This document shows, one piece after another, positions 5,535-10,927 of a DNA stretch of 11,681 nucleotides; the first letter of the stretch is position 1; each line of letters opens with the position of its first letter. The position numbers and the translations under genes are program-made. Origin of the DNA: Dehalococcoidia bacterium (lineage in GTDB: Bacteria; Chloroflexota; Dehalococcoidia; UBA2979); assembly GCA_004297315.1 (NCBI GenBank), contig SCTU01000215.1, forward strand, positions 1 to 11,681. The letters are read 5' to 3'. The notes under the pieces are model-generated. The model was given only the letters and a program-made list of their open reading frames with translations, ran no database searches and was not told where the DNA came from.

Positions 5535-6563
5535 ATGCCGCTGCCGCTCCCCACCCCCGCCCGCTTCTGCCCGCGCTGCGGCGCAGCCTTCCCGGCGCCA
5601 GCCACCGGCGCCCGCTGCGCCACCGAGGGCTGCGGCTACGCCTGGTATCCCGACCCGAAGGTCGCGGTCGGCGTCGTCGCCGAGCGAGACGGCCGGATCC
5701 TCCTCGTGCGCCGCAACCACGAGCCCGCGCTCGGCCGCTGGGCGTTCCCCTCCGGCTTCGTCGACGCCGGCGAGATGCTCGCGGACGCCGCGCGGCGCGA
5801 GACGCGCGAAGAAGCGGGCCTCGAGGTGCAGATCGACCGCCTGCTCGGGGCGTGGAGCGCGCCCGACGACCCGGTCGTGTTCATTGCGTACGCCGGGACG
5901 CTCGCCCCGGGTGAACCGGCGCCGGGCGAGGAGGCGATCGAGGTCGCCTTCTTCGACGCTCACGCGCTCCCGCCGCTCGCCTTCGACCATGACGCCGAGG
6001 TGATCGCGGCCTGGCGTGCCGCGCGCGGCGAGGCCGAGGCCACGGCGCGCCCGATCTCCTTGCTCCAGCAACGCGGGATCGAGGCGGAGGTCCTCGTCCC
6101 GCTCATCCGTCGCCTCGAGGCCGAACTGGGCGTCGAGCGCGCGCATGCCATCGCCCGCGAGACGATCGAGGCGATCGCGCGGCAGCAGGGACGCGACGTC
6201 GCGGACGCCCTCGGCCGTGCCGACCTGCCAGGCTTCGTCCATGTGAAGGACTCGTGGGGCGGCGCCGGCGGCGACCTCGTAATCGAGACGCTCCGTCAGG
6301 ACGCCTCCCACCTCGAGTTCAACGTCGTCGGCTGCCGGTTCGCGGAGATGTACCGCCGGATGGGGGCCGCCGACCTCGGCTTTCTGCTCTCGTGCAGCCG
6401 CGACTTCGCGCTCTCCGAGGGCTACTCGGCGGGACTGCACCTGGAGCGCACCCAGACGATCATGCAGGGCTACAACTACTGTGATTTCCGCTATCGACTG
6501 GCGCAGACAGCGCCGGTGCGCGAGGATTCGCGCGGCGGGGAAACCGTTCCCCCGACCGACTGA
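5535..6563 (+). CDS. Nudix hydrolase fused to ATC-hydrolase-like domain
   Basis: A 342-residue two-domain protein. The N-terminal part has a four-cysteine zinc ribbon (C12, C15, C28, C33) like that of NudC-type NADH pyrophosphatases, then a Nudix fold with a complete Nudix box at 74-96 (G74, E80, R88-E89, E92-E93, G95), so it should hydrolyse a nucleoside diphosphate linked to another group. From about 172 the sequence changes to one resembling the L-2-amino-thiazoline-4-carboxylic acid (ATC) hydrolase family: EFNVVGCRF (C267), LLSCSRDF (C287) and QTIMQGYNYCDFRY (C316) match its conserved blocks. That family includes enzymes opening ATC on the way to cysteine, but most members are untested. 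The reading frame is continuous with no stop between domains, and GAGG lies six bases before ATG 5535. The last 20 residues are polar and probably disordered. It sits between the PIG-L gene and a thioredoxin-fold gene on one strand. Confidence 0.85.
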   Translation: MPLPLPTPARFCPRCGAAFPAPATGARCATEGCGYAWYPDPKVAVGVVAERDGRILLVRRNHEPALGRWAFPSGFVDAGEMLADAARRETREEAGLEVQIDRLLGAWSAPDDPVVFIAYAGTLAPGEPAPGEEAIEVAFFDAHALPPLAFDHDAEVIAAWRAARGEAEATARPISLLQQRGIEAEVLVPLIRRLEAELGVERAHAIARETIEAIARQQGRDVADALGRADLPGFVHVKDSWGGAGGDLVIETLRQDASHLEFNVVGCRFAEMYRRMGAADLGFLLSCSRDFALSEGYSAGLHLERTQTIMQGYNYCDFRYRLAQTAPVREDSRGGETVPPTD

Positions 6564-6631
6564 CCGGCTCGCGCATGCGGGCCGCCGCCCAGGCCCGGTC
6601 CGCGGCAGGCCGGTATCCGAGGAGACCCTTG

Positions 6632-6967
6632 ATGGAAGTCACCATGGTCCTGACCGAACTCGGCAAGAAATACCACGACGACATCCGCAAACTGCTGCGC
6701 GAATCGCTGGCCGAGGCAGGCCTTCCCGACCAGGAGGTCAAAGAGAGCATCATCCGTAACGACGAAGAGGCGATCCCCGCCAAGTGCCTCGGGTCCCCGA
6801 CGATCCGCATCGACGGCTTCGACGTCGAGTACATGGAGCGCGAACCGGACGAGCGCACCGCCGGCGTCCGCTATTTCAACACCATCGCTGGCTGGAAGCC
6901 GGTCCCCGAGAAGGGCATGCTCGTCCGCGCCCTCCAGCGCGCCAAGGAGCGTGACGCGGGCCGCTAG
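6632..6967 (+). CDS. Small thioredoxin-fold-like protein lacking CxxC
   Basis: A 111-residue protein. The pattern of an N-terminal strand, a charged helix (DDIRKLLRESLAEAGL), then KCLGSPTIRIDGFDVE at 51-66 resembles small thioredoxin/glutaredoxin-like proteins, in which GSPTIRVDG is the cis-proline loop (P56 here). In that family the first strand is usually followed by a CP or CxxC active site; here the corresponding stretch is TELGKKYHDD, with no cysteine. The only cysteine is C52, just before the cis-proline loop. It may therefore be a binding or scaffold protein, or use C52 as a lone redox residue. ATG 6632 is supported by GAGGAG seven bases upstream; TTG at 6629 and ATG at 6644 are in-frame alternatives. 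The gap to the preceding fusion gene is 68 bases, so co-transcription is likely. Fold assignment is by eye. Confidence 0.72.
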   Translation: MEVTMVLTELGKKYHDDIRKLLRESLAEAGLPDQEVKESIIRNDEEAIPAKCLGSPTIRIDGFDVEYMEREPDERTAGVRYFNTIAGWKPVPEKGMLVRALQRAKERDAGR

Positions 6968-6979
6968 CCCTGCACACGA

Positions 6980-7005
6980 GGCCGCCCCGCGGGGACGAGG
7001 CGGCC
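6980..7005. terminator. Candidate bidirectional terminator hairpin
   Basis: GGCCGCC (6980-6986) and GGCGGCC (6999-7005) form a 7-base stem; a competing 10-base palindrome CCCCGCGGGG lies at 6985-6994. It follows the stop of the thioredoxin-like gene by 12 bases and precedes the stop of the possible minus-strand small gene by 26 bases, so it could end both transcripts. No T-run follows on either strand, so an intrinsic terminator is uncertain. Confidence 0.35.
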
Positions 7006-7031
7006 CCGCCCAGCGCACGGCCCCCGGCCAC

Positions 7032-7139
7032 TCACTGCTCCGCGCGCAGCGCGAACTTCAGCGTGTACGCCACCGGATACAGCGTCGCGAAGATCGGCGC
7101 GAACGTCTCCGCACCGGGCGCGAGCGCCAGCCGCTCCAT
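7032..7139 (-). CDS. Possible 35-residue small protein
   Basis: Short open frame reading M-E-R-L-A-L-A-P-G-A-E-T-F and then a hydrophobic/aromatic stretch (APIFATLYPVAYTLKFAL) ending in RAEQ. Third codon positions are almost all G or C, which is the local coding signature, and the composition is unlike the arginine/proline-rich shadow frames nearby. ATG 7139 has GGGAGG six bases upstream. An in-frame ATG at 7175, with GAGGG five bases upstream, would give 47 residues starting with a run of seven glycines; I think those glycine codons are more likely the GC-rich leader. It lies between two plus-strand genes, divergent from the one at 7263, and fills a 295-base gap that otherwise has no gene. 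I do not recognise a family; a single membrane-associated helix is possible. Confidence 0.45.
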   Translation of the reverse strand: MERLALAPGAETFAPIFATLYPVAYTLKFALRAEQ

Positions 7140-7235
7140 CGCCGGCCTCCCGCCGCCACCGCCTCCACCGGCCATGTTGGCCCTCGCGCACCCGCCGCCG
7201 GGAAGGCGGGCCGAATAGTCGAGGTCGCGTCTGTT

Positions 7236-7241
7236 TATGCT
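7236..7241 (+). promoter_or_regulatory. Candidate -10 element (TATGCT) before the 7263 gene
   Basis: TATGCT lies 21 bases before the ATG at 7263 and would give a leader of about 15 bases holding the GGGAGG ribosome-binding site. It sits in the most AT-rich stretch of this gap. No good -35 is visible. Confidence 0.4.
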
Positions 7242-7262
7242 CGGAGGGCGCGGGAGGTCGGA

Positions 7263-7916
7263 ATGCGGATCCCGGTCGTCCTCGAGGTCGCCCCCAGGCG
7301 CAGCTTCGCGAGTGCGCTCGAGTGGCCGGGCTGGTCGCGCGGCGGCCGGACGCCCGACGACGCACTGGCTGCGCTCATCGCCTACGCGCCCCGCTACGCA
7401 TCCGTGGCGAAGCGCGCCGGCCTGCGGTTCGGCGCTCGCCGTTCCATCGACGAGATCGAGGTTGCGGAGCGAGTCACTGGGGGCGGCAGCACCGAGTTCG
7501 GCGTGCCGGGCATTGTCGCAACTGCCGAGGACGCTCCCGTCTCCTCGGCCGACCTCAAGCGACTCGTGGCGCTGATCGAGGCTTGCTGGGCCACCTTCGA
7601 CGAAGCGGCGGGGGCTGCGAAGGGCGTGACACTGACCACCGGGCCGCGTGGCGGCGGGCGCTCGCTCGCGAAGATTCGCGACCACGTCCGCGACGCCGAG
7701 GTCGCCTACATCGGCCAACTGGGCGCGCGGACACCGGACGCCGGCCGCACGCGCGAGACCTTCGTCGCTGCGCTTAGCGCTCGTGTCGAGGGCAAGCCAT
7801 TCGAGCGTCCGCGCAACATACGAACGCCGTGGCCGCCGCGATACGCGGTGCGCCGGGTCGCGTGGCACGTGCTCGACCACGCCTGGGAGATCGAGGACCG
7901 CTCCGCGCGGTCCTAG
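7263..7916 (+). CDS. DinB-like hypothetical protein with HicB-like N-terminus
   Basis: A 217-residue protein of unknown function. The first 45 residues (LEVAPRRSFASALEWPGWSRGGRTPDDALAAL...) resemble the HicB-type fold, in which a strand pair ends in a 'PGx...G.T.eeAl' motif. From about 95 the sequence is helical and includes H141 (IRDHVRDAEVAYI) and, near the end, WHVLDHAWEIEDR with H202 and H206; three histidines placed this way resemble the metal site of DinB/YfiT four-helix proteins. That superfamily includes thiol-dependent transferases as well as many untested members. ATG 7263 has GGGAGG five bases upstream and a -10-like TATGCT before that; the frame extends further upstream but reads as non-coding arginine-rich sequence. 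Followed after 147 bases by an LLM oxidoreductase on the same strand, with a hairpin and its own promoter-like element between. Confidence 0.75.
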   Translation: MRIPVVLEVAPRRSFASALEWPGWSRGGRTPDDALAALIAYAPRYASVAKRAGLRFGARRSIDEIEVAERVTGGGSTEFGVPGIVATAEDAPVSSADLKRLVALIEACWATFDEAAGAAKGVTLTTGPRGGGRSLAKIRDHVRDAEVAYIGQLGARTPDAGRTRETFVAALSARVEGKPFERPRNIRTPWPPRYAVRRVAWHVLDHAWEIEDRSARS

Positions 7917-7959
7917 GAGCGTGCGTCCCTTCGGCTCAACCGGACCGGGTGCGCGAGGC

Positions 7960-7987
7960 GCCGGGCCACAGGCGTCGCCTGCCCGGC
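7960..7987 (+). terminator. Hairpin after the 7263 gene, possible terminator
   Basis: GCCGGGC (7960-7966) and AGGCG (7970-7974) pair with CGCCT (7976-7980) and GCCCGGC (7981-7987), giving a 12-base-pair stem interrupted by a 3-base bulge, with a perfect CAGGCG-T-CGCCTG core. It lies 43 bases after a stop codon and before a promoter-like element for the next gene, which suits a terminator, but there is no T-run and the one-base loop would have to open somewhat. Confidence 0.35.
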
Positions 7988-8014
7988 GTCGAGGCCGGAC
8001 GTCTACCGCTGCGC

Positions 8015-8020
8015 TACGCT
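8015..8020 (+). promoter_or_regulatory. Candidate -10 element (TACGCT) before LLM gene
   Basis: TACGCT lies 43 bases before the ATG at 8064, giving a predicted leader of about 37 bases with AGGGGG as the ribosome-binding site. The same hexamer occurs before the small gene at 1213. A 12-base sequence CGGCGTCGAGGC upstream of it (7984-7995) equals part of the inverted-repeat arm found at 1487-1498. Confidence 0.35.
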
Positions 8021-8063
8021 TCCGGCGCACCGCGCCATCGACGCGCGTCACAGGGGGCACGCC

Positions 8064-9137
8064 ATGAAGGTCGCCGTCGGACTGCACCGCTACGCCATCG
8101 AAGACTGGCCCGAGGTCACCAGCCTCGCGCTGGAGGCGGAGCGGCTCGGTGTCGACTCGCTGTGGAGCGCGGAGGCGTGGGCGCACGATGGCGCAACGCC
8201 GCTCGCCTACCTGATCGCGAAGACCACGAAACTCCGGTTCGGCACCGGCATCCTGCAGGTCGGCACCCGTTCCCCTGCGCTCGTCGCCATGACCGCGATG
8301 ACCCTCGACTCCATGTCCGGCGGGCGTTTCATGCTCGGCCTCGGTACGAGTGGCCCGCAGGTCATCGAAGGTTGGCACGGCGTCGCGTTCCGCAAGCCGG
8401 TCCAGCACACGCGGGAGGTGATCGAGATCTGTCGCCGCGTCTTCAACGGCGAGACCGTCGCCTACGACGGCGAGTTCTACCATCTCCCGCTCGACCAGCA
8501 GCACGGTGGATCAGGCGAGGGCAAGGCGCTCCGCTCCGGCGCCCCGGCCACACCCGGCCTTCCGATCTATGTCGCATCGCTCGGCCCGAAAAACCTCGAA
8601 CTCACTGGCGAACTGGCCGACGGCTGGCTCGGTACCTCGTTCCTGCCCGAGCACGCAGAGCAGTTTCTTGGCCCGATCCGCGAGGGCGCGCGCAAGGCCG
8701 GACGCGACTTCTCGAAGATCGACATCGCCGTCGGCGGGACCGTCTGGTTCACCGGCGACGTCGAGCAGGCCGCGGAGACCCTGCGGCCCGGCCTCGCCTT
8801 CTCGCTCGGCGCCATGGGCTCAAAGCAGCACAACTTCTACAACAATGCCTATTCGCGCCAGGGCTATGCCGACGAGGCGAAAGAGGTCCAGCGCCTCTGG
8901 CTCTCCGGCAGACGCGACGAGGCCCGTGCTCGCGTCCCCCTCGACCTGATCATCGGTACAAACCTCATCGGCGACGAAGCGATGGTGAAGCAGCGTCTGC
9001 GCGACTACCGCGACGCCGGGGTCACCACGTTTCGCCCCGGACTCCACGGCGACACCTTCGCCGAGCGCATCGAAACGCTCGGCCGCCTCATGGACCTCAT
9101 CCAGGAGGTGTCAACCGAGCCTGCGAGTGCGAGATAG
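8064..9137 (+). CDS. F420-dependent LLM class oxidoreductase
   Basis: Luciferase-like TIM-barrel oxidoreductase of 357 residues, of the group usually predicted to use coenzyme F420 (similar in layout to the mycobacterial Rv3520c type). Visible marks: the first strand MKVAVGL, EAERLGVDSLWSAEAW (24-39), the cofactor-side loop GTGILQVGTRSPALVAMTAM (60-79), DSMSGGRFMLGLGTSGPQV (82-100) followed by EGWHG, then IYVASLGP and GELADGW in the second half of the barrel. The substrate is unknown. AGGGGG lies six bases before ATG 8064. It is a clear paralogue of the enzyme at 9285-10334, which points toward it with a 147-base gap. F420 use is inferred from family, since flavin-using members look similar. 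Confidence 0.9.
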   Translation: MKVAVGLHRYAIEDWPEVTSLALEAERLGVDSLWSAEAWAHDGATPLAYLIAKTTKLRFGTGILQVGTRSPALVAMTAMTLDSMSGGRFMLGLGTSGPQVIEGWHGVAFRKPVQHTREVIEICRRVFNGETVAYDGEFYHLPLDQQHGGSGEGKALRSGAPATPGLPIYVASLGPKNLELTGELADGWLGTSFLPEHAEQFLGPIREGARKAGRDFSKIDIAVGGTVWFTGDVEQAAETLRPGLAFSLGAMGSKQHNFYNNAYSRQGYADEAKEVQRLWLSGRRDEARARVPLDLIIGTNLIGDEAMVKQRLRDYRDAGVTTFRPGLHGDTFAERIETLGRLMDLIQEVSTEPASAR

Positions 9138-9284
9138 CCGATCGTCGAGCCGGTCGTGACGGCGCCGCTCCGTCGCGAGTTCGCCGCGATGCGGCCGGGT
9201 TGAGGCGCACATCGACGGCCGCCGCCTGGCCTCATGGCGCGCGAGATGCGGGGCTGTAGCGGTGAACGCGCGGCCGACCGCCCG

Positions 9285-10334
9285 CTAGGCCTTGCTCGTT
9301 TCCGCGTTCACCGCCCTGAACAGGTCCACAAAGCGGCCCAAGGTGTCGAGCCGCTCCGCCATCGTCTTGCCGGCGGGCGAGACATGCAGCGAGGTGATAC
9401 CGCCGTCGCGGTACGCCCTGATCCGCGCCTTCACCATGTCGTCTGTCCCGAGCAGGTTGGACTTGATGACCAGGTCGTCTGGGATGAGCGCGGCTGCCTC
9501 GTCGCGGCGACGGTCAAGCCACAGGCGGAGTACCTCCTGGGTCACGTCCCCGTACCCCTGACGGACGTACGCGTCCCGGTAGAAGTTGTGCTCAGGCGAG
9601 CCCATCGCTCCCATCTCGAAGGCAAACCCTGGCTTACGCGGTTGGATGAGGGCATCCAGGTCGTCACCAAACTCGACCACTCCGCCGGCCTGGCGCTCGA
9701 TCTCATCGAACGAGCGACCAGCCGCCTCCGCGCCGGCGCGGATCTCGTCCAGGAACACGGCCGAGTGCTCCGCCATGAACGACGAAGCGATCCATCCGTC
9801 CGCGAGTTCACCGGTCATCCGCAGGCTCCGCGGACCGAGGGTGGCGAGGTAGATCGGGACGCGCTGCGGTGGTGCGCTCGTCCGGAGCACGCGACCTTCG
9901 CCATCCGGCAGCGGCAGTCGGTAGACCTTGCCCTCATATGCCACGCGCTCGCCGGACATTGCCAGGCGGAGGATTTCCACTGTCTCCCGCAGGCGCGTGT
10001 ACGCGGGGTTGAACGGCACGCCGTGCCAGCCCTCGATGACCTGCGGCCCGCTGGCGCCGAGTCCAAGTATGAAGCGTCCGTCCGTCATCGAGGCCATCGC
10101 AAGGGCCGTCATGGCCAGCAGGGCTGGGGAGCGCGAGCCGACCTGGGCGATAGAGGTCCCGAGCGTGATCCGCTGCGTCCGGCTGGCCAGGTACGCGACC
10201 GGCGTAAACGCGTCGAAGCCCCACGTCTCACCGCCCCAGGCACTGTCGACGCCGAGCCGCTCCACCTCCGCGATCCAGGTCTCTGCTGCCTGCCAGTCAC
10301 CGCCGCCGGTCCCGAGGCCGACCGCTAGCTTCAT
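9285..10334 (-). CDS. F420-dependent LLM class oxidoreductase, paralogue
   Basis: A 349-residue luciferase-like monooxygenase-family enzyme, homologous over its full length to the one at 8064-9137: the same blocks appear as VERLGVDSAWGGETW, GTSIAQVGSRSPALLAMTAL (59-78), DGRFILGLGASGPQVIEGWHG (85-105), ATLGP and GELADGW. By eye roughly half the positions agree, so the two are old duplicates or separate acquisitions rather than a recent copy. The start ATG (10334-10332) overlaps the TGA of the upstream DinB-family gene in an ATGA, and the nearest Shine-Dalgarno-like sequence (GGAAG) is far away, so translation is probably coupled. It is the last gene of the crotonase-DinB-LLM unit. The substrate is unknown, but co-occurrence with a crotonase suggests catabolism of an acyl or xenobiotic compound. 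Confidence 0.9.
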   Translation of the reverse strand: MKLAVGLGTGGGDWQAAETWIAEVERLGVDSAWGGETWGFDAFTPVAYLASRTQRITLGTSIAQVGSRSPALLAMTALAMASMTDGRFILGLGASGPQVIEGWHGVPFNPAYTRLRETVEILRLAMSGERVAYEGKVYRLPLPDGEGRVLRTSAPPQRVPIYLATLGPRSLRMTGELADGWIASSFMAEHSAVFLDEIRAGAEAAGRSFDEIERQAGGVVEFGDDLDALIQPRKPGFAFEMGAMGSPEHNFYRDAYVRQGYGDVTQEVLRLWLDRRRDEAAALIPDDLVIKSNLLGTDDMVKARIRAYRDGGITSLHVSPAGKTMAERLDTLGRFVDLFRAVNAETSKA

Positions 10335-10873
10335 GACTTCGCAACTTCCGTGTAGCCCGGCGCCGCCTTCACCTTCTGGATCTGGCCCTGATGGTCAAGG
10401 TCGTGCGTGCGCTGGAAGAGGCACCAGGCGCGCGCGTGCAGTTCGCCAAACATGGAGTGCCGGGCAGTCGGCGTGAGCGGTGGCGTCGGTGGGAGGGCGA
10501 GGATCGCCGCCGACCACTCGATCCCGTCGTCGCGCAACTGCGTCTGCAACTCCTTGATCGGGGTGGCGGTGCTCTCGCGGGGTGGCTCGATGCCGGCGGT
10601 ATCTCCCGGCTTCCCGGCGGCCAGCGCCTGTACCAGCGCTCTGGTGCTGCGTGAGTTCTTCAGGATGTGGAGGGCAACTTCCTTGATGCTCCACTCCTCG
10701 GGCGCTGGTGACCAATCGGCCTCAGCGTCGCTGACACCCTCGAGGGCGTCGAGGAGTTCCAGCCGCGCCTTCATCGCGCGCGGCCACATCTCCTTGAGCG
10801 ACTGCTTCCCTCCCTGCGTGAGGTAGTAACTGCGCATTCGCTCGTATTCGGCGGCTTGTTGGGGGTTCACCAT
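10331..10873 (-). CDS. DinB-family putative metal-dependent protein
   Basis: A 180-residue four-helix protein of the DinB/YfiT superfamily. The metal-site histidines are visible: H69 in WSIKEVALHIL, and H157 and H161 in FQRTHDLDHQGQI, the normal pattern of a first-helix-pair histidine and a late HxxxH. The motif 'PAPEEWSIKEV' before H69 is also typical. Family members include thiol-dependent transferases and isomerases, but most have no known substrate. ATG 10873 was chosen for the GGAG six bases upstream; an in-frame start further up near 10909 would add 12 residues of doubtful coding sequence. The stop TGA is shared with the start of the LLM gene (ATGA). The crotonase gene ends 54 bases upstream on the same strand, so all three are probably one operon. 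Confidence 0.85.
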   Translation of the reverse strand: MVNPQQAAEYERMRSYYLTQGGKQSLKEMWPRAMKARLELLDALEGVSDAEADWSPAPEEWSIKEVALHILKNSRSTRALVQALAAGKPGDTAGIEPPRESTATPIKELQTQLRDDGIEWSAAILALPPTPPLTPTARHSMFGELHARAWCLFQRTHDLDHQGQIQKVKAAPGYTEVAKS

Positions 10874-10927
10874 CGTTCGCTCCGATCGTGCTGATGTCCG
10901 CACGCACACGCGGGACGCGGGCAGCGG

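Noticed and set aside
5995..6060. Possible frameshift join between the Nudix and ATC-like domains
   Set aside because: The frame is continuous, the linker is an ordinary charged/alanine-rich segment, and codon bias does not change, so a real fusion is preferred.
7032..8504. 490-codon minus-strand frame covering the DinB-like gene and the start of the LLM gene
   Set aside because: Most of it is shadow sequence opposite recognisable genes; only the last 35-47 codons, outside those genes, look coding and are reported separately.
7829..9259. 476-codon plus-strand frame overlapping the LLM gene
   Set aside because: The other frame encodes an unmistakable LLM oxidoreductase with its own ribosome-binding site; this one reads as arginine-rich noise.
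9138..9284. Gap between the convergent LLM genes examined for a terminator or small gene
   Set aside because: No clear stem with T-run, no ribosome-binding site and no plausible peptide found.
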